Program-made: the position numbers and the translations under genes
Shown here: positions 37,833 through 50,440 of the stretch, piece by piece
Position numbering within the stretch: position 1 is the first letter of the stretch
Layout: the number at the start of each line of letters is the position of its first letter
The notes under the pieces: model-generated
Database searches by the model: none
Told to the model about the DNA's origin: nothing
The model's input: the letters and a program-made list of their open reading frames with translations, nothing else
From: Vanilla planifolia
Taxonomy: Eukaryota; Streptophyta; Magnoliopsida; Asparagales; Orchidaceae
Assembly (NCBI GenBank): GCA_023846275.1
Contig: CM043870.1
Coordinates: forward strand, 8,937,527-9,001,526
Length of the DNA: 64,000 bases
Reading direction: 5' to 3'

Positions 37833-40800
37833 GTAAAACCTAGATTTCTTTGTAGTGTTACAATGACATCATTAAACTCATCTATTAATAGGCATTCTAG
37901 GACGATAGGGAGCGAATTTTATTCAATACTTTATCCTTTTTATGGTGCATAAAGCATTGGAATGACATCGTTATAAAATTTAGACAAGTTTATTTAACAT
38001 TAATGAAAGGAGATTTCCATAATGTTGACACCAAGTATTCACAAAAAAGCAAAATGTCAATTCTCAGTCATAGACCTGAGTGAAGTTCCTTAATCTGATA
38101 GTCTGGATCCATGTCATGAAGAAGGAAGGGAATACAATTGTTGTTTTATTATCAGTTAAACATGCAGTTTATGAGAAACAATTAACCTTTATATTGGTAA
38201 GACGATTTTCCATTCCACCATGAAAAATGCTGTTTGAATCTCAACAAGTTCTCGTGTTGTTGTATTGTAGAAAAAAAATTAATGCATGCTTTTATTGAAA
38301 GTTGTTCTCTTGGTTTTCTAGGTTGGTGGTAAAAGGAGTGTATCTTCTGTTGCATCCACAAAGTAAGGTTTACTTTACGCAAATTGTTGAACTTCCAAAT
38401 TTTCTTCATGATCTACCAAATATTTTTCCTTTCATTGCCAATTATCTTTGTTTTTTAACACATTTCAATGACAAATTGTTTTTTTATAGTAATGGAAGTG
38501 ACGATGAGCTTGCAAAAGCTAAGTGTCATTATTACAAGGCAATGGTTGATGGTGTTATCTACAATCTCAATGATCATGCACATGTTAAGGTGATTAGCAA
38601 TTATGTATATTGATGCAATATTTTCTTATTTAATTGTTGGATTGATTTTGGTAGATTTAAATGATTGTGATGTTTCTATTTAATTAGAAATAGTTATAGT
38701 TTTGAAACTATGTTACTCTTTTTCTCTAAATTGATGAACTAAAAATTCAAGATGTCTCCTTTGTGAGAAAAAAATATTGTGTATAGAGTGTATTTTAGAC
38801 GAAATACTCACAATAAAACATTAATAAATGAAGCCAACATTAAGTTGCTCATAAATGTTTACACAATGGAAATCTTATTAGTCATACTCTAGGTATTTGT
38901 TTGTGGGATACATCATGTAGTTATATGTTTTGGAAGCATTGGTTAACCCATATTTTTGATAGGTTTTTTAGCAACATTATTGACTTGGAAGCATGAGCAT
39001 AAGTTATACAGCATACATGTAGAGTTATTTTGAAGATTTGTCTTACACATGATGTAATTGGGTTGTGAATAGAGAACATATCTCAAAAATAATGTAGCTT
39101 AAGTTTGTTTATAGTTTGGGAGAATTGTACCTTGTTAATGGGTTGTACTTTGTCAAAGAAAAGGTAAAATAATGATAACTAATCTAAGAATATTATAATC
39201 CTCAAGATTGCAGAATATTGTGCATTTGGTGAAAGAATTTGATGGTTTTCTTCCTCTGTCCTTAAAGCTAAATATTTTTTTACAATGTTGTTGTTATCTT
39301 TGTGAAGGAGATTATAAAAGTTAAGCATTGCAATCTTCTAAAATCCATGTTAAATTCTTTCAAGAGTTTATAGTTCAATGTCTCAAAGGCATTAGGTTTT
39401 TTCTCATATAACTTCTCCATTTTTTATTTTTTTACTCTCATTTTACTTTTCTTTTTGTTTGTGGTGGTATCATATTGTTTATTTGTATATTTTTGTGTGT
39501 TTATGTATATATGCCTATTCAAAAAATTACATCAAATCTTTAAAGGCTTGACTTAATTTCTCAACATTTGTGCATGAAAATTCTTTCTTGCTAATATATT
39601 TTTGTTGATTTACATGGTCTAATGTTTTATTTTTTTGAGTTTTACATTTTCTCAAATTTCTCATAACCTTATTTTTTGCAAAAAGGGTGTTAAGATTTCC
39701 AAATAAGAGTCATGGTGAATCGTAAAAATTTCCATATCAAAAGTATATAATAAAACATCAAAGATTTTTTTTGAGATTCTTGATTATAACTAAATCTTAT
39801 TTCAAAAGTTTTTTTTTTAATTTTAATATTTTTTATGTCAGGAATATTATAAAGTCAATATAGAAGAATTTTTAAATGGTTTGATCCAAAAACAAATCTA
39901 TATCTACTTTTAATCAAAAGATTAAGTAAACTCATTTGTCCTTCAAAATGCATGTTGGTAAAACCCCACACATTGCCCCAAAGGAGTCTATAATATTAGG
40001 CTAGAAAAGTTTACAATATTGGACTTGAGGACTTTACAAATCATTTGTTTAGATGTGCTTATAACTTAGTGTTAATAGATCCTACAGTATCAAGTTAGTT
40101 GAGCTATTGGGTCAAAAAGTCATACAATGTAAGTTGAAATAACACAAAGAACTTAACAAAGAGTTTCATAGTAGGACAAAAAGAACAAAATGATGTTTAA
40201 ATGTACAACTCTTTGCAGCACAACAATAAGATTAAGTGGCACACTAGATTGATGTAAAACCAATTTAGAAATGATATTCAAGTAAGCTCTATGCAATTGT
40301 TTAAAAAAGGGCCAATAAAAGATTTTGAATATTTTATATTGTTGTAGCTTAGTTTTTGTCTCAACTTGTTAATGAATATGATAATTTTTTAGAGAAAAAG
40401 TACTTAAATGATTTGTAATTGTTTATTAATTACTTTTCCTATGTGTAGATTTATTTTATAGTTTTTTTAGGATGTTTTTTAATTGTAAGTATCACTACTA
40501 ATGGGTTTTTAATAGTTATATTAGAAAATTTTAAATTATTGTCAAGTTGGTTTTTTCTTATAAAAAGACATTGAACATTTTGTACATAAGAATGCATTGT
40601 ATATTAGGCTTTAAATGTGTTGATGTATTACATGTAAGATACATATTGTATGCAATCCATGGGTTATGTTGCTCTATTTTTGTTTGTAAACCTAAATGAA
40701 TTAAATAGATTATGTGTTAAGAATAATGTATCATATGCATTTTTTGGTCTTTAGGTATTATTCTTAATATATCTTTTGTCAATTATGTTTTAAGCTAAAT

Positions 40801-43800
40801 TGAATGTAATATATGCTAATGTTATCATATTGTACCCAAACTTTTGTTATTAGATTTTGCTTAATATATCATTTATTTATCAGTATACTAATTTGGTACA
40901 ACTAAATGTATTGTTTGTCAATATTAATGGATCGTATTTTATATGTTTTTTTTTATCATTTCCAAATTTATTTTTTCTAAGTGGGCTTATCAATGCAATA
41001 ATTCTCTTGTAAACTTATTCAATGCAATTTTATAAGTGATAATGAATTAGTGAATGCATGTGTTAGCTAACCTAGTTAAGATGGTTTGTGTGATATCTAA
41101 GAAGTTTTAAATTTAATTTCTCACATTCATGATTTTGAAAGTGTTTTAAGATTTTGTTATAGGTTTTACACATTAATGAAAGTAAAGAAGATTTCATAAT
41201 AGCTTCTTCAAGTTTGCTTAATTTTTTTTTAAACACATACTAATAAAGTGCTTTGAATTAAAGATCAAGTTAAGTAGTTTATCTAATTGATCTTGAGATG
41301 TATGATTTTAAAACATTGAAAATAAAGAAATTAGTATATAAAAAAAGATTTTGTTGTTATCAAATAATTCACCTATAGATCAAGAGTTTAACACAACTTT
41401 TGTATGGTTTAACATAACTTTTGTAGATTTTAGTGTTGATTGTTTTGATCTTCTTTGGCCAATTTTATTAATGTAATTATAATTAATGATTTCATTAACA
41501 AATTATATAAATGTAGTTAAAAGTTGTTTTTAATAATTGGTAGGAGTATTTTTTGTCTAATATTATTGTATGGTTTAACGCAACCTTTGTGTTGTTTAAC
41601 ATAACTTTTGTAGATTTTAGTTTTGATTGTTTTGATCCTCTTTGGCTAATTTTATTAATGTAATTATAATTAATGATTTCATTAATAAGATTTATTAATG
41701 TAGTTAGAAGTTGTTTATATTAATTGGTAGGAATTTTTTTTGTCTAACATTATTGTTGTTATTTTACATTATTTTTAGTTATTATTAATGATAAAATGTG
41801 TTCTCTAATGAAAAGGTAAAAGTTTGTCCTAAACAATAAAAGATGTTTAAGATTGCCTATTTTGGAATGGTGTTGAATTGATGTGAAATATATAATGTAT
41901 TAATTTTGGATGCAACTTCTGTTCATGTTTTGACTATCTCGTCTTGATTGTTTAAGGCAAGGGTTTTTTTTTAACTTGTCAATTATTTTCGTTTACATTT
42001 AAAGTTTTTTTTGTCTAAATGTTGTTTTTCTCCAAATATATAGGCTGGTGAAGGTGAGCCTAATTATATTGGGCGAATCATTGAATTTTTTGAAACTATT
42101 GATGGGAAATTGTATTTTACATCACAATGGTTTTACAAAGCTGAGGATACAGTAAGTTTTCAATATTTTAAAACTTTTGTTTATATAATATGTTATTTGT
42201 AGATATTCTAATATTGTTTTTTTATTATTGTAGGTAATTAGCTATCATGCAAAGGATCATGATGCACGAAGGATTTTCTTATCTGAAGATAGAAATGATA
42301 ATGATTTAGATTGCATTGTTGAAAAGATAGATATTGTTCAATTTTCAAACAATGTAAGTTATTGATTTATTTTAGTTTTTAAAGAAATGGAATTAGTGTT
42401 ATTTTACTAGTAATTTATTTTCATTTAATAGATTAACTTGAAAGAGAAGCTGATTCCAAAATGTGATTATTATTATGATATGTCTTATTCGACGGCTTAT
42501 TCAACTTTTGCAAATTTATTGAAAGGTACCATGTGAAATTGAGTATGTTCATGTTTTGTATTCATCTTTTTAGTGTCTTTTTTTTACGTGTAATTTTTGT
42601 AATTTAGATGAAAATAGTGGTGAGAGCTCTTTATCAACAATTTCAAGTGAGGATCGTCCTGAGGCAGAAGAATCTTCCTTTAATGCTACACTACTTGATT
42701 TGTACTCTGGTTGTGGGGCAATGTCTACAGGTTTATGCCAAGGTGCTTGTATTGCAGGTCTTAATTTGCAAACGGTAAGTAACAAATGTGTTCATTATAT
42801 TTTATTTTCTTTCTTATCACAATGTTTATTTTAAATTTATTGATTCTACATATAAATTTTGTATCTTAGTTTACTCTAATTTAACATATGTTTTTATTGC
42901 TGTATTGGTTATAGACCTGGGCTGTGGATTATAATACATTTGCTTGCCAAAGCCTTCAATTAAATCACCCAAAAGCAAAGGTATTTATTGAATATTACTT
43001 TTTTGTTTTATTGAACTTTGTTTTTTATTTAAATTATTTATTTTCATGTAAATTTTGATTTCTTCTCAAGTTGATTTCTTTTAAAATAGCACCTAAGAAA
43101 TATTTTATGTTGTAGGCTATAGAGTTCTAATTTAATTTTTTTGCTTTAGGTTGTGATTGTGTGTTACATAATTCTGGTTCATGTTTATAACTAAAATATG
43201 ATAAGGAATAGTATTTATTTTTTAGAATATGTTCAAGAAAGACTAGATATATTTGAAATTGAGTTTTTCAACATGGTCATTTTCTTTGATGTTAGCTTTT
43301 GTGACCTTTTTTTACTTCTATGAACAAGACCAACAATACTTGTTATGATTTGGCAACTCTGTTTTTTAAAAATTAGCTAAGTTATTTATTATTCTTATTT
43401 CTATGTTGACGATAACCTATGTTGTTTTTAACTAGTTGACAAGATGCTTTTTTGTATGGTCAACATACATTGCCCAGTTTTTAACTAGTCGACATGTTGC
43501 TTTTTTGTATGTTCAACATACATTTCCCAGTTTTATGGATTGGAGTAGCATGTCTTATGCAAAATCTGCTTTTTGGACTTTGTTTATTGTAGTGTAGCAG
43601 TAGATTTAGTTTGATTGTTTGGAAAATGTATTTTTTTGTTCTTTTAAGTTGTTTTAAATGTGTGGCTTACTTTTATCTCTTCTTTTCTTTAATAAAATAA
43701 AAATAGAATAATTTATTTTGTTGTGCACATTTTCACTTTGGAGATGTATTTCAATATTTGATTTTTGATGAATGTGAAGTTTTTAACTTTCTGTTTTGTT

Positions 43801-46800
43801 TGAATGTTGTTTTTTATAAAATTAATTTTAGATTTGTCTTTTCAATGGTTATCATGTTTTGATTTTACTTTTAATAGTTTATTTATTAAAATTTTTTTAA
43901 TTTAAAATTTTTAATTAAATGCAGGTTAGGAACGAAAAAGCAGAGGATTTTCTTGCTCTTTTAAAAGAGTGGAAGAAATTGTGCGAAAAGTTTAATTTGG
44001 ATGTAGAGCATCCACCTACTCCAAATGAGACAGAGGATGTCAGTTATGAACAAAATAATGGTGACTCATCTCCTATTCCTAAAGGGGAGTTTGAAGTGGA
44101 TCACTTTGTTGATATTTGTTATGGTGATCCAAATGAAATTGGAAAAAAAGAGTTAATGTTTAAGGTGATTAATTATATATTCAATTATAATACGTAACAG
44201 ACTTATAGTACCTTAGTCCATTGTTGTTTAAATTGACATGAATTTTGCATCAGTAGAACATTAAAATAATCTCTTGATGCGTATGCTGTAATAGCTCATA
44301 TATGCTGTCCTTGAGTGGTAATCTTTTGATGAGCACTAGTTTTTTTTCTTCAAGATTATTTATCGAAATTTGCATGGTTTAATTTTTCTAAGTGTTTTTT
44401 ATTAATAGAATTTTAATATGCGATTTGTATGGTTTTAGGTGCGTTGGAAAGGTTATGGTTCAGGTGAAGATACATGGGAACCTATCAATGGACTGAGGTA
44501 CTTTTAGAAGCTTTGCCAAAAAGTCTTAGTAATTTTTATATGCTAATCGTTTCTTCAACTAAATAGCAAGTGCCATGAGAGAATCGAGACATTTGTTAAG
44601 AAGGGTTACAAAAAGCAGATTTTGCCGTTGCCAGTGAGTGTTACTTTGCATCTATGCTCTTTATTTTGCACTGTTATACACTAATAGTAAAGTCTAAATG
44701 ACATTGCTATATTTTTTTAGGGAGTGGTTGATGTTATTTGTGGGGGTCCTCCTTGCCAAGGTATTAGCGGATTTAACAGATTTAGAGACTCTAACAATCC
44801 GCTTGCGGATGTTAGGAACCAACAAATGGAGGTGTTTATGGACATTGTGGAGTTTTTAAAACCAAAGTTTGTTTTGATGGAAAATGTTGTTGATATTCTG
44901 AAGTTTGCCGAAGGCTTTCTTGGAAGATTTGCATTAAGCAGATTGGTTAGAATGAATTATCAATCTAGACTTGGTATCATGGCAGCTGGTTGCTATGGGC
45001 TTCCTCAGTTTCGACTTAGAGTATTCTTATGGGGTGCTTTATCTTCTGAGGTGACTTATTCAAACTTTTTGTCTTGCTTGTATTGTATTCTTGTACTGAG
45101 TTTTGTCATTATTGTCAGGTTTTGCCACAGTTTCCTTTGCCAACACATAATGTTCTTGTTCGTGGTGGAGCACCTGTCAAATTTGAGGTAAATTTTGTGG
45201 TTATTTGCTTTCTTCATCTGAAAACTACTTTGTTAAACCATAAAAATTGTGTTCTAGGAAAATGTTGTTGCGTACAATGAAAACCAGTGCTTACAACTTG
45301 ATAAAGCCCTGTTACTTGGTGATGCCATTTCCGACCTACCGATGGTAATATCAATTACATTAATTTGTGCATGTATATCCGTTCTTTAATTTGGCCTCAT
45401 TTTTTTTTTAATTAAAATTTAGGTTGAAAACGATGAAAAACGAGATGAATTGCCTTATGGAAAACCTCCAAAAACTTATTTCCAGTACTCCATTCGACTT
45501 TCTGCGCAAGGTAGATATGGTTTATCAGCTGACTTATACTTTGTTATAGTTTAAGGTTGCATGTTTTCATTGATTAGGGAACTTTTGATAAACGTGGCAA
45601 CTTTTTTTAATGTAGATGATGTTCAATAATATTGGATAAATTAATTAAAATACTTCATTAAATCAATTATATCCATAAATGTAGATGTTCAATAATGTTG
45701 GGCTTAGCAAGCAATTTTCTCTTTTGGATGTTATTAGATTTGATGGACCCATCGTGTGACCCTAAGAAGGCAAAGTTGCATAATACCCTATTTGATCATA
45801 GACCATTGCAGTTAAATGAGGACGATTACTTGCGTGTTTGTAGAGTACCTGTAAAAAAGGTTAGTAGTCGCTTTATTTCAACTAATCATGCCTTGACTTG
45901 TATATGACAAGTATTTTCCCTCTGGTTTATTTTTCCAATAGGGAGCAAACTTCAGAGATTTCCCTGGTGTTAGAGTTGGCCCAAATAATGTTGTTGAGTT
46001 TGATCCAGATGTTGAAAGGGTTCTTCTTCCGTCTGGGAACCCTTTGGTAAAGTCAGTGCTTTCATTTCCGTTAATAGTTGTTTCAGTTCTTAGATTTATT
46101 ATAAATTATTCTTCTTTGCTAGGTTCCTGACTATGCAATGTCCTTCATCAAGGGCAAGTCTCCAAAGTAATTTCCTTTTCTATTCTATTGCCCCCAGGCA
46201 TTTGAATAAAGCAATTCTTTTGATATTTTTATAAATTTTTGAAATAGGCCATTTGGACGGCTATGGTGGGATGAAACGGTTCCTACAGTTGTAACCAGGG
46301 CTGAGCCGCATAATCAGGTCTGTCTATAAGCAATTCTATCTTTTTTGTTGCGGTTCTATGGCTTTGATGGTGAGCAGAGAATGGCATGGTAGTAATACGA
46401 ATCGTTTTTCTTTTACAGATTATACTACATCCTGAACAAAATCGTGTGTTAACCGTTCGGGAAAATGCTCGACTTCAAGGATTTCCAGATTACTATAAAT
46501 TGTGTGGTCCTATTAAAGAGAGGTAAAGTTCTTACATCTATCTCATTTTGCAACTTTAATTGTACCTACTGAACTTTTTTATTGTTGTGATGTCAGCGCA
46601 TTCTTTTTTGGCTTCCGTCGTCCCGATAACATGCAAAATTTCCATTGCAATGTTTCTGGACATATCGACCTTATCGTCAGTTTTTAATAATAATTACTTT
46701 CAACATATGATACCATCAACTTGGCAACAAAAAGTATGACTTAGGATGATAAATGTTATAGATTAATTTAAAATCAAAATTTAAGTTAATAGTTTTTATT

Positions 46801-47349
46801 TTTTTGCAAAAATTAATATTATATAAAATGTTGAATGATTTAATATTGGATAAGATTTGTTTATTAAGATATTGAATAGGTTAAGATTAGATAGGATTTG
46901 TTAGCAGGAAAATTAAGATTTGGATAGTTATTAGAAGTATTTATGAAAGGTCAATTAAGATTTTATTTTTTATTTAAGTGTAGTAAAAGTGATTGTGTAT
47001 TTAGATAAATTGGATAAGATTTGTTTATAAAGATATTGAATAGGTTAATATTGGATAGGATTTGTTGGGAGGAAAATTAAGATTTGGATTGTTATTAGAG
47101 GTATTTATGAAAAGTTAATTAAGATTTTTGAAATGAACATAGCAGAGACATGATGTTTGTTCTTTGTACCTGTGTTCCTTTTGTAACAGATACATTCAAG
47201 TTGGAAATGCTGTAGCTCTTCCAGTTTCAAGAGCCCTTGGTTTTGCTCTTGGACGAGCATTTCAAGCCAAGGTTGGCGCGGACCCGCTTTTCACCCTTCC
47301 CACCAATTTTCCACACTTCGGTAACGCGGCGGGTGAAGCAACAAATTGA
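37149..47349 (+). CDS. CMT3: Chromomethylase, CMT3-type DNA (cytosine-5) methyltransferase
   Basis: Methylates CHG cytosines in chromatin carrying H3K9me2. Exons, all GT-AG with matching phases: 37149-37832, 38322-38362, 38490-38589, 42044-42151, 42234-42353, 42432-42525, 42608-42774, 42915-42980, 43925-44164, 44439-44497, 44567-44633, 44721-45050, 45119-45187, 45258-45344, 45423-45510, 45738-45859, 45942-46046, 46123-46166, 46248-46317, 46419-46522, 47190-47349. They give 974 residues (Arabidopsis CMT3 has 839; the excess is N-terminal). Basic-acidic N-terminus 1-200; WPHRY motif 221-225; BAH about 256-383 with cage residues Y283, W304, Y306; methyltransferase motif [10 protein letters not shown] 411-419; chromodomain about 515-575 with F516, W543, Y546; catalytic PCQ with C594; ENV 636-638; QFRLR 678-682; GNAV 927-930. 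The ATG is the first in the leader and sits in CCCATGG. The sequence favours the CMT3/ZMET2 branch over CMT2. No break found. Confidence 0.96.
38590..42043 (+). other. Intron 3 of CMT3, 3.45 kb
   Basis: By far the longest intron; the others in this gene are under 1 kb. It splits the BAH domain after NLNDHAHVK, and the next exon resumes [10 protein letters not shown] in phase 0. It is very AT-rich with many T-runs and holds no recognisable coding region or retroelement domain. A direct duplication lies near its 3' end (41386-41757). I see no clear transposon borders, so whether an insertion enlarged it is open. Confidence 0.8.
41386..41757. repeat. Direct tandem duplication in CMT3 intron 3, period about 188 bp
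   Basis: Two adjacent copies start with GTTTAACACAACTTTTGT (41386) and GTTTAACGCAACCTTTGT (41574). They continue in parallel through 'aacataacttttgtagattttag', 'attttattaatgtaattata' and 'attggtaggaattttttttg'. They differ by scattered substitutions and short indels. Confidence 0.8.
43425..43530. repeat. Tandem duplication of 53 bp in CMT3 intron 8
   Basis: Copy one is 43425-43477 and copy two 43478-43530. Both run TTTTTAACTAGT, a GACA segment, then GCTTTTTTGTATG, TCAACATACATT and CCCAG. Only a few bases differ, so the duplication is recent relative to the intron. Confidence 0.85.
46597..46687 (+). other. Possible alternative last exon of CMT3 (unproven)
   Basis: Inside intron 20, a GTCAG acceptor-like site is followed by a stretch of balanced base composition. 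Read in the phase left by exon 20, it is open for about 29 codons and ends at TAA 46685-46687. Use of this exon would replace the final 53 residues, removing the conserved GNAV motif of the methyltransferase fold. The balanced composition stands out from the AT-rich intron. It may equally be a captured fragment with no function. Confidence 0.25.
46846..47128. repeat. Direct repeat in the last intron of CMT3
   Basis: Two copies of about 118 bp, 46846-46963 and 47010-47128, are separated by 46 bp. Both contain TTGGATAAGATTTGTTTA, AGATATTGAATAGGTTAA, GGATAGGATTTGTT, GAAAATTAAGATTTGGAT and GTATTTATGAAA. They lie between the exon encoding the LQGFP motif and the final exon. Confidence 0.85.
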
Positions 47350-47980
47350 AGAACAAAGTGATTTTTTATTTTCTTATTTTATTGTGCTTTGAGGTAACAA
47401 AATTATGTATTAACGTCTCTTTTTCGGGTTGTGTTGTAATCCTCACAATGATGATGGTGCTATCAATTTGATAATGACATTTTTATTAAAGAAATATATT
47501 CTGCTAATATTGTTAACCTTTGTCTGCGATTAATTGTGTTGTATTTAGTCTCTAGCGTTTTGTTAATTATGTGGCTTGTATATGTGCTAAAGTTGATTTT
47601 ATGTGTAAAGACCTTTTATGGTGTTTGTTGAACTCTTGAATTGAAGTTTTTGTGAAGTAGTTTATGATTCATGTAACATAAATCTCATTTTTATTGAATT
47701 GTCTATCAAACAGTTTAATTATCTTCTAATAAAAATAGTCATAATTTAGTTTTAATTTTTAGTCTCATTCATCAAATAATTTGACTCATCATCACATACA
47801 TCATTGAATTGAACATTAGATATTGATTAGAAGGTCTAATGATGATCCAACAAAAACATAATTTAATAACAAATTTTTACATTCATGTTAGAAGCCCATT
47901 TGAATGGATAATCTAATGAAGCTATTGCAAAGATCAAGACACTCATTAAGAACAAATGTTTTTCTTAACAGCATTATTAT

Positions 47981-48031
<51 letters not shown>

Positions 48032-50440
48032 TCTGAGCTTATATGAAATATGAAGTATGGATCATTTATTGGCAAAATTTGATAAAATGAAAGATACAAT
48101 CTAAAAGTTTGTGATGTTTTTTCCTAAAAAATCCCATATTGTAATAATTTATCCCTCTAGGAAATTGATGCTTGCATTTGGAAGAGCTAGATAATTATTC
48201 AGTATGTCAATGTCATCCTCTTTATAGCATACGTTTGATCCCACATTAATAACAATAGTTTAATTTGTATATTGCTTTATTGTTTCATATCTTAAAATGT
48301 TATTTTTAGTTTTATTTATTTTAGAATTCTTGATGCTATAAGAGAAGTAGCATACTTCAAGTCTTTGTGTGAAGGTAAAAGAGTATAATCCAAGGTGTTG
48401 TGTGGAGGTGAGCTAAAGATTAAGTCTTAGCCTTTGAAAAAAATTGATTATAAATGTTTTTTTTTTTCATTAGTAGTTATATAAGAATTATAGCATAGTG
48501 CTAGGCTCAAGTTTATTGGTTTAAAGAGTAAATATAAATCAAGATTTAATGGTCAAATTATATAAAAATTTATGAGTATATCATTTGTCTTTTTTACTTT
48601 ATTGTGGTTGAATGCTGTTAAGTGTTTTAGTTACTCTAATCTTAACAAGCAACACTTTACATATTAATAAGACAATTTCATATAAATAATATTTAAAAAT
48701 TTATGATAGTTCAATTCAGCTATTTTCTTCGGCTTATGTAAAGTCTATAATTGGTATCCTAAAACTCACAAAAATTCCTAAATATTTGTGTAAAAAAAGT
48801 CAATAAAACCCAAGGATTAATATCTGTGAATGAGGATTATTAAATGTTAAATTGTTTAGTTCTTAAATCTACTTGGTTTTTTATTTAAAGTTGTAAGCAT
48901 ATTAGAGTTTTTTAAAAAATACTATTTATTATAAGAAATGTTGCTAATTTATTTATTTTTGCCCTTGGTATCAAGCACTTTAATATCAGTTGACAAGATT
49001 TTGTATGGAACATTTTTTAAAATCTATTCTTTTTTAATAAGAGTTTTTTTTAAATGCAATGACGTATTTGTTTGAATATTTTAAAATGTACTTCGTAAAA
49101 AATAATAATAATATGAATACTTAAAATAATACTAAAAAATCATTTCACATTTTATTAAGGTTTCAAATTTTTGTGTTTTTGGTAATTTGATTTCGTTTTG
49201 GTATCAATTTAAATTAAATATTTTTAAATTGGGAAATAGAGTAAACATAAATGAAATATGAAAAATAACTATAAATCTATTTATTATTTTAAAAATATTT
49301 TTAAAAATAAAATAAAATAAATTAAATTGAACTATAAAATAAAATCATTTTTAGTGCTTTAAAAGTATACATTCGAAAGATATTTTTTGTTTTTAATTAA
49401 GATTAATCTAAATAATGTTTAGAATTGAAATAACTTACCAATTATTAAGAAAAAGAACTTATTGTACTACTATAAAAAGTTTCCTATGATTTTATATTGA
49501 AACTAAAATGTAAAATAACAAATTGATTCTTTTAAATTTTATGTTGAAGCTAATTGAAATTGAATTGAATAAGTTGACAAGAACTCAAAATGCAAAAACA
49601 TTTTACCAATCAAAGAATACTATTTTCTAAGCAATGCATGTTAAGCATTAAGAGAATTGCATAGATTTTGTAAGAACGGAATTTCAGATTTATTTAAAGA
49701 ATTAACTATTTAAAAAAAATATAAAGTTTAAACTATATTTTATAAAGTTGACATGTAAAAATTAAATTTAACAAAGTAATGATTTTGGCATGAATTTGAA
49801 CAAAAGTAAGGTCTCAACTGTTTTTTCTATTGTCACGTTACACATCCTGAAAAATATTTGTAAATATTGCCAAACATAATTACAAAACTATTGCCATCGG
49901 AAGCTTTTATAAGGATTAGGTCATTTTTTGGGATCATTAATTTTTTTGATTAAAAATCTTTTTTTAATATGATTTTAAAAAAAGAGAAGTGTTGTATAAA
50001 GAAGAGTTTTGACTTTAGGGTAGAAGTTTACATAAAGACTTCTAATATGCTTTTATATCTCTTAATCTTCACAAGCACGTTAATTTATTCTTATAATCAT
50101 GATTTTCTTATTATTAAAAGATGAAGATTATTAACGTTTAGATTATATGTGAGAAGTTTGATGACAATAAACTTATACATTACTATTTACTCATATTTTT
50201 TTTTAATACAATTATGATGACTAAACAAAATTAATTAATATTAATTTATAAAGATGTTTTTGTTAATGCTATAATTTTTTGGACTTGGAAGATGCACCAA
50301 GATTGAGTGGACACCATGAGCAACACTTTTGAATTGTTTTTTTCTTTGCAAATAGAATGTTAAAACTATAATCATTAAAATAGTAGGAATAACAATTGGA
50401 TAAACTATAAGAATTGTACTCAATGTTTTATAAACCAAAC
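47350..50440. other. 3' flank of CMT3 and gene-free AT-rich intergenic DNA
   Basis: The 3' UTR should occupy the first few hundred bases, but no single polyadenylation site can be chosen. An (AT)n microsatellite of about 45 bp lies at 47984-48028. Otherwise I see no gene, no RNA gene and no recognisable element. Confidence 0.5.
47984..48028. repeat. (AT)n microsatellite
   Basis: An uninterrupted run of about 22 AT dinucleotides downstream of the CMT3 stop codon. Confidence 0.95.

Noticed and set aside
45695-45907. Separate small gene starting at ATG 45695
   Set aside because: The useful part (from DLMDPSCD) is exon 16 of CMT3; the upstream codons are intron sequence.
37149-47349. CMT2 rather than CMT3
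   Set aside because: Segments such as [23 protein letters not shown] and the C-terminal DPL..LP ending follow the CMT3/ZMET2 pattern as I recall it. A tree would settle this.
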